A DNA stretch of 64,000 nucleotides. Origin: Trichomonas vaginalis G3. Taxonomy: Eukaryota; Parabasalia; Trichomonadida; Trichomonadidae. The stretch covers positions 17,142,082-17,206,081 of the forward strand of contig NC_067207.1 of NCBI RefSeq assembly GCF_026262505.1. The letters run 5' to 3'. Below, piece after piece: positions 36,727 to 46,842 of this stretch (the first letter of the stretch is position 1; each line of letters begins with the position of its first letter). The notes beneath the pieces are model-generated. The model was not told the origin of the DNA, searched no databases, and saw nothing but the letters and a program-made list of their open reading frames with translations. Both the position numbers and the translations under genes were made by a program.

Positions 36727-37524
36727 TTATTCTTGACTTTGTTGTTCCATTTGTTGCATTTGTTGTTCTTGAGCTATTTGTTGTTGAAGTTGTTCTTGTA
36801 ATACAATACTTTCACCAGTTGCATCTTCCAATTCGAAACTTTCTGCCGTCATTGACAAATACATAGGACATAAAAGTTTTACAGGAACAAAGTTTGCGTC
36901 AACTAATGTCAACGTTATACTTGCCAAAGTGTTTGAGTTCACTAAGGTTGAAAATTCTGCATTCGAATGAACAATAGGCAAACCAGCAGAGAAAGTATTT
37001 TTTATACGCATAAGTATCTTTTGGTCATAATAGTTTCTGTCGACATTCGAATAACACTTTGAACCTAAGTTTGAAACAATATATAAGATTGGTGTGCTTA
37101 ATGTCAATGGAATAGACATTCCTTGTATGACACCTTTTCCTGTTATGGGAAACTGTTGGTTGTAAAAACCAGATATAAGTTTTGTATTATAGCTCATATC
37201 ATTAATAATAAACTCAGTCGGACATCCAAAGATAATGAAACCTGCTTTAGTTGCAGCACATGTTACACCCGTACTTAAAGTATTAAATAAGTCAACAAAA
37301 CCTGTTGGTGGTATATCTGAATAAGTATCTTCAAAGGAGTATTTTTTACCATTCACAACAATAAAGTCTTCTGGTGTCAAAAGAGCAAAACAGGCTTTAG
37401 TCGTCATTGTGTTTAAGGTTAGTTTACAATATCGTCCTTGAGGACTTTGTAAGTTTGTTGTTATAGAATTATATGACTCAGGGTTTTTAGTCGTAATAGT
37501 ATAAACCATTATGTCTTCTGCCAT
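36727..37524 (-). CDS. Putative penton (minor capsid) protein, 265 aa
   Basis: 265 codons, almost all beta strands up to residue 235 (YCKLTLNTMTTKACFALLTP, FVPVKLLCPMYLSMTAESF), then a glutamine-rich tail (LQEQLQQQIAQEQQMQQMEQ). The size, the predicted single jelly-roll and the neighbourhood with the major capsid gene fit the Maverick minor capsid/penton protein. No single motif proves it. The start is the ATG after TTTATTTGCTAAGTAA. Mav2 has an almost identical copy at 61385-62191. Confidence 0.6.
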   Translation of the reverse strand: MAEDIMVYTITTKNPESYNSITTNLQSPQGRYCKLTLNTMTTKACFALLTPEDFIVVNGKKYSFEDTYSDIPPTGFVDLFNTLSTGVTCAATKAGFIIFGCPTEFIINDMSYNTKLISGFYNQQFPITGKGVIQGMSIPLTLSTPILYIVSNLGSKCYSNVDRNYYDQKILMRIKNTFSAGLPIVHSNAEFSTLVNSNTLASITLTLVDANFVPVKLLCPMYLSMTAESFELEDATGESIVLQEQLQQQIAQEQQMQQMEQQSQE

Positions 37525-37528
37525 TTAC

Positions 37529-38107
37529 TTAGCAAATAAATTTTAATGAAATGTTGTGGTCGTCAAATATTTTTATAACGTCTGGGAAACTATATTTTAA
37601 GTTCAACGTTTCACCTCCTTTCATAACGTATATCTTGTCAATGACATTATATGAAACACCACAGCAACTAATGTCGGGTTCTATTTCTTTGATGTTTATA
37701 TCGTCTGCCTCTGTCAAAAGTTTCAATAGTTCTTTCAAAACTTCATGAGGTGCAATGACATATGAGTTCACTTTTACAGGGTTGTGTTCGACCAAGTTTA
37801 ACATTATACTTAAAGCTTGACAAATCTTCTCCTGAGTTTGAAGTTTGTCTTTCAGTTGTTGGTAGTCGTTTCGAATATCTGCAACAGAACTTAAGTCTCT
37901 GTTAACTTCAGGATATGTTGGTTCTTTTACAGGAACAATTGTTATACCATCTTTGTCTTCGTATGGTTTCCCCACTTCAACATCTCTGTCTTTGACATTG
38001 ACAATAACACTTTGACTGTTTGTTTGAGTTGGTGAATTTAACTTCACATCTGCCACCGCCATTAAACCTTTTGAAACACTTACGCTTCTATTTTTCGGAA
38101 ATGACAT
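37529..38107 (-). CDS. Maverick protein of unknown function, 192 aa
   Basis: The start is the ATG at 38105-38107 (MSFPKNRSVSVSKGLMAVAD), directly after TTTTTATTCTAAGTAAA. Upstream sequence in the same frame overlaps the opposite gene and is not coding. The protein has a beta-rich first part, a short helix (DYQQLKDKLQTQEKICQALS) and a beta-rich end with conserved cysteines (EPDISCCGVSYNVIDKI). It lies four bases in front of the penton gene. It may be a capsid cement or scaffold protein; this is from position only. Confidence 0.6.
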   Translation of the reverse strand: MSFPKNRSVSVSKGLMAVADVKLNSPTQTNSQSVIVNVKDRDVEVGKPYEDKDGITIVPVKEPTYPEVNRDLSSVADIRNDYQQLKDKLQTQEKICQALSIMLNLVEHNPVKVNSYVIAPHEVLKELLKLLTEADDINIKEIEPDISCCGVSYNVIDKIYVMKGGETLNLKYSFPDVIKIFDDHNISLKFIC

Positions 38108-38125
38108 TTTACTTAGAATAAAAAG
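38108..38125. promoter_or_regulatory. Palindromic divergent promoter
   Basis: The interval TTTTACTTAGAATAAAAAG gives T4-A-C-T before the plus-strand ATG and, read backwards, TTTTTATTCTAAGTAAA before the minus-strand ATG. It is the twin of 20061-20078; the Mav2 equivalent lies at 60783-60799. Confidence 0.55.
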
Positions 38126-38545
38126 ATGGACGTATTCGGATATCTCTTTGAATTGAAGCAGAACAAAGTTTATACTCACAAACAATACAAGTTCATTGAC
38201 AGAATAGTTCTTTATACAAACAATGGTAAATGTTATAGAATAGCAATATTTGCTGAACCAAAATATTTTCATAAAGCAAAGAAAGTTGGTATCACTGAAA
38301 TGGTGAAAGTTCTTGACGTTGACAAAAATATAACAACAAAACTGACCGATATTACTAAAGGTAAGTTTATAATACAATATTATGTCAAAACTGGCGTACT
38401 GTCAATATTTGACGGAGAGAAGTCAGTTCAAGAACAACTTACTGACCTGCTGCCAAAATCTGCTCGATGGAAGCTGTCGTTATGCCAATCTGAGGAGCCC
38501 CAGCAGGTTTCATCGAACGAATCTTCAAAAGAGCATCTTCCGTGA
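38126..38545 (+). CDS. Maverick protein of unknown function, 139 aa in this copy
   Basis: Starts MDVFGYLFELKQNKVYTHKQ; beta-rich with a lysine-rich helix (KAKKVGITEMVKVLDVDKN). It runs antisense over the 3' end of the major capsid gene by about 100 bases. The Mav2 counterpart (60495-60782) is 95 codons long and does not overlap, so the common core is the first 85-90 residues and the rest of this frame may be incidental. The function is unknown. Confidence 0.5.
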   Translation: MDVFGYLFELKQNKVYTHKQYKFIDRIVLYTNNGKCYRIAIFAEPKYFHKAKKVGITEMVKVLDVDKNITTKLTDITKGKFIIQYYVKTGVLSIFDGEKSVQEQLTDLLPKSARWKLSLCQSEEPQQVSSNESSKEHLP

Positions 38546-40049
38546 AAAGTGCTATTGGTTTTGTAAACTTCTTTGCTCTCAATTCATCTGGACCGTCTCT
38601 GTCACCAGTATATTGTATTTGTACAGTACCAACAGTTGAAATACCACCCATAAAGTCTTCTGAGTCAGCAAATGGAATGCCAAGCCAAAAGTTTGAACGG
38701 TCTCCATTTGTATATTGAGTTTTTTGACCTCCTGTATGAGTCCATACTTTCACATATGGCATAATAGAACTTTGCATCTCAGGGTTAATAGTTGTTGTGA
38801 AGTTGTTGTTAAAATTCATAGCATCTAATGTCACGTTGTATGACCTCATATCCTCAACTGTAGAATATTCTTCTCTTGGATAATATTTGCCATCTATGTT
38901 TATATGATATTTAATATCAGGGTTGTAGAAACAAGAATAGTCATTTATAGTTCGTCTGAACAGTACAAACATAGTATCTGCATGTTTCATTGCAGTTGTT
39001 AAAGCAATATCTGTTCTTGCACCTGCGGCTCCTGAATTTTGGTTTCCAACTTCACCTGCAAAGTCTTTGACAGATATTTGGTGTATAGGGAACATAAGTG
39101 GAACTGCAATATATTTGGCAGCTAAAGCATTTGAAATATCTGGGTCCAACATATAGACTGCAAGTCTGCTTTCTATTCTCTTGCATTCAAATTTTTCGCA
39201 TGTGAACTTAACTGGGTCCCAAGCATCTCCAGCAGCATTGAAATAATAGTTTACTTCAGTGTTGAGGTTTGAGAAACCAAAGTCTAAGTCAACTTTGTTT
39301 TTGCAAAATTCGGCGAATGATGTTTGATTTGTTCCCTTTACGTCTGTAATAGTGAATGGGTCTTGTGTTGGTGCAATGACTAAGTTATTTTTGCTTGGAG
39401 TAAGTTCGATAGAAATTTTTCCTGCCCAGTTTGGCAAGTATCTTAAAAACCTGAAGATGAGGAAAGATGACAAAGGAACTCTAAGTTTCAGTTTTACTTT
39501 GGTTACTGCTGCTGCAGTTTGTCCAGAAAGGTTAACATAAACTCCTGGAACGTTAGGGTCAAGTCTTCTTATTTTCTCAATAGTTGCATACTGGTCTGTT
39601 TGTTCTCTAGCTTGTGGTTGTACTGAGTTTCTTAAAGCGAACCATTCATAGTTTGCCCATGTTACTGTTTGAACTAAGTCAGAGTTAGAATATATCTTAT
39701 ATCCCATGAAAACTTCTGGAGCATATTGGTATCCGACATAGAAAATTCCATTGCAACCTTTCTTGTCAGACAACTTGGCAGAAGGTTTTATTTCAATGTC
39801 TTGTTCCACTTATAAGAATGAGTTGTCAATAGAAATAATGTGAAACCTGTCGCAAGCAATATCTATTGTTGTTGAAGAACATTCTCCAAACTCACCTACA
39901 TTTCCATAAGAAACAGCAGTTGTATATTCGTAAGTTCCAGGAACTATTTCTGACCTTCTAATGGCATTGTCGCATTCGTTATACCATTCGGAAACATTTC
40001 CGTTCATGGCATCCAAAACTGTTGGCGTAATATTCTGAGCGGCGTACAT
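38439..40049 (-). pseudogene. Major capsid protein (double jelly-roll), this copy broken
   Basis: The product corresponds closely to the 535-codon major capsid protein of Mav2 (58861-60468). Typical features are a long beta-rich sequence, the segment KVKLKLRVPLSSFLIFRF followed by KISIELTPSK (seen in Maverick, virophage and PLV capsid proteins as the end of the first jelly roll), and a C-terminal GITTASIEQILAAGQ. It would form the icosahedral shell. The frame in this copy is broken about once. The leader TTTTTACCCATATGAA before the ATG matches that of the Mav2 gene. Confidence 0.8.
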
Positions 40050-40081
40050 TTCATATGGGTAAAAATATAGAATAGTTGGAT

Positions 40082-43000
40082 TTATGTGTCATAATAGAAC
40101 CCACTCGGACCAAGCTTTACTTTCTTCCTGGCTGAGTTTTTAACTGAATCTTTAACTCTTCTTTTTCCTTCATTGCCACTACTTTCACTAGATGAAGTTA
40201 CTTCTTCACTACTTTCACTTTGTTCTACTCTTCTCTTCTTCTTTGGTGTCGCTTTTGGTAACTTGCCCTCTGCTTCAAGTTGTAGCATCTTTGCCTCATG
40301 TTCACCTAGTATGTTGTAAATTTCCCATGTCCTTTTTGCCTTTGGGCTCTGGTCGTCCATCTCAGGTAACCTATATCCTAGAAAGATTTTGTCATAGTTT
40401 GTATTTGAGTCTTTGCTTATTGTTTGCATGACTCTTTCCTGAGTTTCCGGTTCAAGCTCTTCAAACAGAGCTTGTCCATATGGAATAAGCTCGTTTCCAA
40501 ATATATGTTTTTGTAGCCATTCTGGTTTTCTTTCCATGTTACCAATAATATCTTTTGTGAATGGGAAAGCTTTTACCCAACGCTTCAGTCTTGCGTCATT
40601 TATTTCTGTAGTTGGTTTTATTTTGTCATGGAACATGTTTTTCAATACTAACATTTCATTTGGTACTGTCCATTTGAGTTTTCTTAAATATTCATCCATT
40701 CTCGGTTCATTGTCTGCAAAGTAAGTTTTTATGACATTTTGCAAACTTTCGTTTGCAAGGTCATGTACAATAGGTTCTCTTCCTTCTCTCTCCCTAACTT
40801 TCTTTCTAAACTCTTCACCAAATATACCATCTCTATGGTTCTGTGTAGTTCTTTGAGATAAATGTTCTAGAACGTCAGGTGTTATAACAATGTCAGTTGA
40901 AGCTTTATTAATGGCAATAGTAAGAGGACAACCCTTAAAGGAAAATATATATCATTTAATAATGATTGATATTAGTTGAAAGATAATTCCTTATAATAAT
41001 GATTGATAGTAAATTAATTTGAATTCTATGAGGATCTGCATATTTCATACTGGTCCAAAATATCTGCATATTTCATATCTTTCAATGGCATTAAAGCCGC
41101 GCTGAAAATACCAGCTATATCTGGTTCACCATTCACTTCCATTGCGTCTACAACTTCTTGGAATTGTGGTTGTAAGTTTATGAACCACCTATCCGGATTA
41201 GCTTTATGACCCCATCTCATTGTAGTTCCATAGTCTGCAGAAACAAAAGTATGTTTGTTTCCATATTGGTTAGGTTCTGAATGAACTTTAAACAATGTTT
41301 CATTTCTATATGTTTTGTTGAAATTTAACCTTTTATTTTCACCGAGTTCAGCCAAAGATTGAGCGTTATATGGTCGTAAATAAAAAGGATTATTGTATTT
41401 GCGTACATTATCTTTCAGTACTTCCATTCTATGCTGAATATTTTCATCTGATGTTGGAGTCTTTTGTATGTCGGTGAACATTTTTCGATATTCTTCTACT
41501 ATGTCAGCCGAATTTTTCTTAGACTCTTGGAAAGATTCCATATTCTCCTCATACACTTGTTGAGGGTCAAGATTTTTCGGCTGTTCCAAATCTTCATCTA
41601 GTTCTGTGAAGTTAGTTTCCAAAGGAGGGACTTGTTCGTTTCCTTCAGGCTCTTCTAGCTGTTGTTGCTGAACTATTTCTTCCATGTCTGGTTGTATCTG
41701 AACTTCTTCCTGTTGAGTTTCTTGTACCTCATCTGCTGGCATTTCATATATTCCGAGACCGTTTTTAACAAGTTCCCTATCTAAGTCATCCGGACTCATA
41801 AGCCTTTCTTCTTTCGTTCCGTCTCTATTTTTTACGCGTTTCATGAAGAGAGTTGAATTATCATTTAGCTCTGACATCAAATATCTCGGAGTAAATTCAT
41901 CCATGTCATTTGGATGATATGCTATTAAATCATATCCCTTAGCGAGCTTATATTTTCCAGGTTTGAGATTATATCCCATTTGATGCTGAACCATAAAGCT
42001 AAATAGGTTCGGGTCAGTATTTCCTTCCTTAAACTTTCTAATAGCTTCTTTATATCTGTCACTAAAGTCAAGAGTATCTGGGTAACCATAATCTTCCTTA
42101 AGCATTTTTAAGAATTCTTGGTTTCCTTTTTCTCTACTTCTTTTATGTCCTTGCTCTTTTTGTGGTTGTTGTTGTGCAGGGTTTTGAACTGTTGGTTGTT
42201 GTGTTGGTTGTGGTTGTTGTTGTGCTGGTTGTGGTTGTTGTGCTGGTTGTGGTGCAGGTGCAGGGTTTTGAACTGTTGGTTTTGGTTGTTGTTGCTGTGC
42301 TGGATTTTGAACTGTTGGTTGTTGTGTTGGTTTTGGTGCATGCCTGTGTCTGTGTCCATGTGACGATGTAAACGTTTTAGGTAGTCCTGGTGCAGGTGCT
42401 TCTCTTGGAGGGTTTGGTGGTATATAAGTTCCACCAGCTGGCACATATGTTCCATCTGCAGCATAATGTCCTACCTGACTTTTCGTTTTTAAGAAAGCAT
42501 TTACTAGGTCTGTTTTGGTCTGTTGTAACTCTTTTTCTTGACTTTCCACAACAGTTGCTCTAACGGCGTCATAGGCACTTTGAACTGCCTGTCTCGTTGC
42601 TGCATCTGTTATTTTCGTCATATTTTGTGCTACTTCTCTTAACTCTTTGTCGAAACCTTCAGACTTCAGTTTCTTTCCAGATGAGAAGTCGTTCACTAGT
42701 TTCACCTTACTATGAAGAGCTTCGAAGGCATTCTTAAAGTCAGCATTCATTAAAGCTTCATTTGAACTGTCTTCATCCGCTTGTATTTTTGTCCTTATTG
42801 ACCCTATAAGTTGGGCTGCTTTAGCGTTGGCTTGGGCATCTAACCAGTCATTATTAGCTTTTATATATTCTGCGCTTTTCATTGCCTTTTGCATGGCTGC
42901 GTCGTTATTTTTACTTTCTTGTGCTAAGTTTTCATACTGTACGGTTTGGTTTTGCAACTGTAAAAGTTTTTCTGCCTTTACATTTGCTTCAACTTCTTTT

Positions 43001-43592
43001 TTATACTCATCGCTATCCATATATGTCTTCAGGGCTTTTTGTTTTATCTCTTCATCTTTCAGTACTTTATATTGAGTAGTATGGTTTTTCAAATTTATAA
43101 CATCTTGTTCCATTTTTGCTACTTCTGCTGCTTTTTCTGACACTTTTTTCGCATATTCCTCTGTACTTAGTTCTTTCAGTTGTTCTTCTTTCTTCTTTTC
43201 TCTGTGTTTTAACTCATTTAGTTTCTTTGTGTTCTGTCATATTCTAGTTTCTTTTCGTTTCACTTATTTGTTTCTGTATGTCTATGTTTGTTTTTGAACA
43301 TCTGTTATTTGATTTTTGAGTGAACTCAAATTCATTTGACTTTGAGGGTTATAAGCTGTTCCGTCTGCAGCTCCACCATAGCCTGCCATTTTCGCTAAAA
43401 GTGCCGCTCTTAGACCTCCACTCTGTGCACCAATAACTCGGTTTAAAAGCATAGGGTTGCTTGACATTTGTTGCAACATAGTGGGGTCATTCATCATTTG
43501 TTGTTGCAACTGTTGTTGTGGTGTCAGTTTTACTATTGGATGTTTCAATGCTCCTTCCTCTTACGTATATTCTTACGTAGCTTACGTGGCAT
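40082..43592 (-). pseudogene. Large Q-rich Maverick structural-type protein, broken
   Basis: This 3.5-kb interval carries the same order of segments as 55609-58793 in Mav2. It has a basic head (MPRKLRKNIRKRKR), a methionine/glutamine-rich part (TPQQQLQQQMMNDPTMLQQM) and a glycine/alanine stretch (AQSGGLRAALLAKMAGYGG). A long charged coiled coil follows, then a P/Q-rich linker (HAPKPTQQPTVQNPAQQQQP) and a folded C-terminal half (YKLAKGYDLIAYHPNDMDEF, PDIAGIFSAALMPLKDMKYA, ERKPEWLQKHIFGNELIPYG) ending basic. It may be one long gene or several in a row. It is the gene before the capsid gene, so a virion or core protein is likely. There are a few breaks. Confidence 0.55.
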
Positions 43593-43984
43593 TTTAAGTG
43601 AAGTTAAAAAGCGGTTTTTGACAGATGTTTATATGACACTTTTTGTTCAGCTCAAAAAACTATCCGGTCAAAGTGTTGTCAGTTTTGTAAAATAACCGTC
43701 CTATCTCATTCTATAAGGGGGAAAAGGCTTCTCAAAGTGTACTTCCTTGGAACGCCTGTAACTTTTCCTGTAGCGACGATAGACCCTTACTTGTCCGGAC
43801 AAAGTTATACTATTTTGAGTGCTCTACAAAAAAGTCAACGGCGACGACTCTCAAAAACCGTTGTGCAAAAAGTTTTACCGTTGGACAAAAAAGTATATAT
43901 AGAAAACAAAAAACGTTTATAGTTCATTCAATATTTGAGATGGAACGGTTTCCAATGGTAACTATTAAATAAAATAAAAAATAG
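43593..43984. other. Interval between two Mav1 genes, no gene seen
   Basis: No supported coding region. It has a mixed composition with short direct repeats of TTGTCCGGAC-like sequence (43788-43805). Mav2 has no counterpart here. Confidence 0.4.
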
Positions 43985-45259
43985 AGGGGGTCTCCGTTGA
44001 CGAAAACGGTTTATTTTAAACTTTTCTATGAGTGGTCCGAAAAAAACAGTTCATTTTTCATAATAGAAGGAAGAAAAAGTGTCGCAAACAATTCGTCGAC
44101 TACCTCTGCAGTTAAAGTTCCTACAACTTATGTCTCACCATTCTCAAAACCCTTACGACCTCCTATAATACCAAAGCAACTTCCTCATACAATTCAAGAC
44201 AAATTGTCCAACAATTTGAGTTCTTCTTCTTTTCAAAACACAACAGAAACATCTGAAACAGTTGTCCAAACAGCACCAGAACAAGTTTCACATAGTTCTA
44301 CAATTCAAGACAAATTGTCCAACAATTTGAGTTCTTCTTCTTCTCAAAACACAACAGAAACATCTGAAACAGATTTACAACCAATAGAACAAGATATAGT
44401 CTCTCAAACTACAAGTATGTTAACAAGAGCACAATTTCAAGATTTAATTTCTCTTGAACAATATTCGAGTAACAAAACACAAAGCGACGACTGTAACCTC
44501 TCGCTACCCGAATCCATTCAAAGAAAATACGCCATGAAAAGACTGAAATTGTTGTATAAACTTCTTAACAATTGGGGGGTCGAAGACAACTCAGATTATA
44601 GTGAAATGTTTAACAAAGTCATAGAATCTCTTAAACCAATTGAAAACGACATAAAAAATCCCGGTGTTCTTGTAGACCTTTTCGCCTCAAAATTACCAGT
44701 TACAACTAATCTAAGAGCAACACAAGCTATAGAGCAATTTATTTTATGTTTTCCCAAGCAATATAGACAACACCTGAGGGAAACAAGAATAGGAAAATTT
44801 CAATTGGTGTATCCTACAACATACAACTATTTCGAAGAAGCAAATGAATATGGAGAACTCTCATTCCATTTCACACTTTCAGTTCCTGAGGGAGAAGAAA
44901 AAGCAATCTATCATGTACAATCTCTTGCAGGATGTGAAGGAAAACCTCACATAATAACTACTGTTGCAATTGACAAACCTGCAAGAGTCGAAGACGATGT
45001 TTTGTTCGCGTCCATTGCTGGTTTTGGCATGGGAGAACCAATTTCAATTTCCCATTTCACAGAATACTCAGCACAACATTTTCAAAATGTAGAATTTGTG
45101 TTCTACGACCATCAAAAGTTCCTGCTAACAAAACCAAAGAAACAATTTGTCTCAATATTTGTTGCTGGTCATGTGGCTGACAAAGAGCCATCAGATACTG
45201 ACTATGAAGAAGAGGAGGAGGAAGAAGAAAACGATAGCGATGTCGTTCTTATCGAATAA
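43985..45259 (+). CDS. Maverick protein with S/T-rich repeats and acidic tail, about 420 aa
   Basis: Open from 43985 to 45259; the beginning is not an ATG, so the true start is uncertain. The first part contains a direct repeat (TIQDKLSNNLSSSS and QNTTETSET, twice) and is S/T-rich. The middle is helical (KRLKLLYKLLNNWGVEDNSD). Beta-rich segments follow (GKFQLVYPTTYNYFEEANEY, GELSFHFTLSVPEGEEKAIY, VEFVFYDHQKFLLTKPKKQF), and the end is strongly acidic (DYEEEEEEEENDSDVVLIE). It is the last gene before the right end of Mav1. No family is recognised, and the Mav2 part in this window has no copy. Confidence 0.5.
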   Translation, partial: RGSPLTKTVYFKLFYEWSEKNSSFFIIEGRKSVANNSSTTSAVKVPTTYVSPFSKPLRPPIIPKQLPHTIQDKLSNNLSSSSFQNTTETSETVVQTAPEQVSHSSTIQDKLSNNLSSSSSQNTTETSETDLQPIEQDIVSQTTSMLTRAQFQDLISLEQYSSNKTQSDDCNLSLPESIQRKYAMKRLKLLYKLLNNWGVEDNSDYSEMFNKVIESLKPIENDIKNPGVLVDLFASKLPVTTNLRATQAIEQFILCFPKQYRQHLRETRIGKFQLVYPTTYNYFEEANEYGELSFHFTLSVPEGEEKAIYHVQSLAGCEGKPHIITTVAIDKPARVEDDVLFASIAGFGMGEPISISHFTEYSAQHFQNVEFVFYDHQKFLLTKPKKQFVSIFVAGHVADKEPSDTDYEEEEEEEENDSDVVLIE

Positions 45260-45308
45260 AAACTTTAATTTTTTACTATATAATTTTTTAGTTCTCCTCT
45301 AGGTTTTT

Positions 45309-45357
45309 TTAGGGGCTAGAAGGGGCGCAGCCCCTGGAAGCCCCACTCACCTGACCT
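45309..45357. repeat. Mav1 right terminal inverted repeat
   Basis: Inverted copy of 17360-17408. Its inner stem reads GGGGC-TGC-GCCCC, where the left end has GGCGC-GTT-GCGCC, so the sequence differs but pairing is kept. TGATC follows at 45358-45362. Confidence 0.8.
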
Positions 45358-45472
45358 TGATCTATGTATGATAGTAAAAACAGTTTTGAGCTTCCGATGC
45401 AAAGTTGCTGTAAAATCAATCCGAGAGAAATAAATTTTATGTCAAATTCAATTTGATCAAAACTGAGAAAAG

Positions 45473-46392
45473 ATGCAAAATGTTCGTTCAATTTTGCATA
45501 CTAATTCTGTAAAGTTTGCATATGTCATGCGTAAGCGTGAAAACAGAAGACAAACGTTTATTCGCGATGTAGAAGAACCAATTCGAAAATTTACCATAGG
45601 TGTTCATCAGCGTCCAATTCCAGAACAAAAGACAGTCAAAAAAGAAAATAACAATGATTCTCCATCGGTATCCAAAACATTTAACTTGTCTTTAGGAGTT
45701 TATATTTCAAATATGAATAATAAAAAGGTAAATAAAGACGCCATTTCGAATGTCTTTTACTTAGATTTCACAAACACACAAAACTTAGAATCAGCTTTCT
45801 TAAAACCTTTAAATAACTTTGCAAATTTACAAATTATTTCTCTTTCTAACACCGGATTAAAATAGGTCCCCAAGGCAATACTTAATATGCATGGAACCTT
45901 CAGTACATCGATCTTTCGCATAATTTTATCTCAGAAATTCCAATCAAAGCAAAATGGTCTCACATTCGAGGCTTAAATCTGAAAAAGAACGCATTTATTA
46001 GATGGCCTGATGCAATATCTCAAGCTAATATGCCGAAAATAGAGTTCATTGATCTTTCTTATAACAATTTGTACGCTGGAATTCCTGCAACGCTAAAATT
46101 CGAAAACCTTGAACATTTAAGATTGGTATACTGTTGTTTGATCAAGTTTCCGCAAGTAGCAAACAACACTCAGTCTTTGAAATCTTTAGACATAAGTGGA
46201 AACCAAGATTTACGTAATTTCTCGCTTGGTGATATCGCTTCTGACTCCTCTTTAGAATTTATTAATATACAAGGCATTAAAGTGAATGATTCCGGAAATA
46301 TTTCTCAATTTCCTCCAAACTTAGTTGTTGCTAGCGAAGGTAAGAATGTTCAGATCCCACCTTCTTCAAATTCATTGTTTATATTTAAATAA
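45473..46392 (+). pseudogene. Leucine-rich repeat protein gene, broken
   Basis: The first frame (45473-45865) starts MQNVRSILHTNSVKFAYVMR, a basic head, and enters a leucine-rich region (LNNFANLQIISLSNTGLK) ending with TAG at 45863-45865. After about 45 bases the reading moves to another frame with clear leucine-rich repeats: LQYIDLSHNFISEIP, IRGLNLKKNAFIRWP, IEFIDLSYNNLYAGIP, LEHLRLVYCCLIKFP, LKSLDISGNQDLRNF, stopping at 46392. One stop and one frame change are thus visible. It is a host gene lying 110 bases beyond the right end of Mav1, so the insertion may have disturbed its promoter. It may have been a surface or signalling protein; no anchor is seen. Confidence 0.65.
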
Positions 46393-46827
46393 ACCTATAA
46401 CTTTGTTTGATATAAATTAATTATTTATATTTTTATTACGATTTTAGACAAAATATAGTGTGGAGAAAGGTGAATTCACTATTTTTGACAAAATTTTATA
46501 ATTTAATAAATGTAGGGGTGTTACATTTTGTTGTTATCACCTTGTATGTGATAAGGAACTTTTATAATACAAATATTAGAATGTATATAGTATTCACTGA
46601 AATCGATAATATAAGATCCCATACTCCCACATATATATGTGGTCCTAATTTGGCCCCTTAATCAAGATTGTGAGAGTTGGACTACTTCTTCATAAACTCT
46701 CACCAAAAAAAAATCAAACGTGATTAAAACGGCTAGTAAATCATTGGTCGTCGATAAGTATTTGTATGAAATTTTTTTCCAACTTTTTTTGCCTACAAAA
46801 ATGTCAAATTTTCATTCAAAAAAAATG
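46393..46827. other. Intergenic, no gene seen
   Basis: AT-rich. TTATCAC and GTGATAA near 46536-46557 form a 7-bp hairpin around CTTGTAT. No other feature is supported. Confidence 0.45.
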
Positions 46828-46832
46828 TCATA
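46828..46832 (+). promoter_or_regulatory. Initiator (Inr) TCATA
   Basis: TCATA fits TCA-Y-W and lies 10 bases before the ATG of the E2 gene. A second candidate, TCATT, lies at 46812-46816. Confidence 0.45.
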
Positions 46833-46842
46833 ATTATTATAA

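Larger units (their letters stand above)
17360..45357. mobile_element. Maverick/Polinton 1 (Mav1), nearly full length, broken
   Basis: 28.0 kb between 49-bp inverted ends and a 5-bp duplication. The genes identify the family: retroviral-type integrase, protein-primed type B polymerase, FtsK/HerA-type packaging ATPase, double jelly-roll major capsid protein and putative penton. It also has an SF3 helicase, a Dam-like methyltransferase, an HNH-type protein and a tail-fibre-like protein. It is a fossil with roughly eight interruptions, two of which are younger DNA transposons (a 2.5-kb Mutator-like element and a mariner). The perfect short duplication and the close match to Mav2 suggest a young insertion in evolutionary terms. 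Genes lie in blocks on both strands, separated by divergent promoters. Confidence 0.9.

Noticed and set aside
42108-42464. Histidine/glutamine-rich protein within the large Q-rich Maverick gene
   Set aside because: A frame shadow of the CAA-rich repeat; the same false frame appears at 56737-57042 in Mav2.
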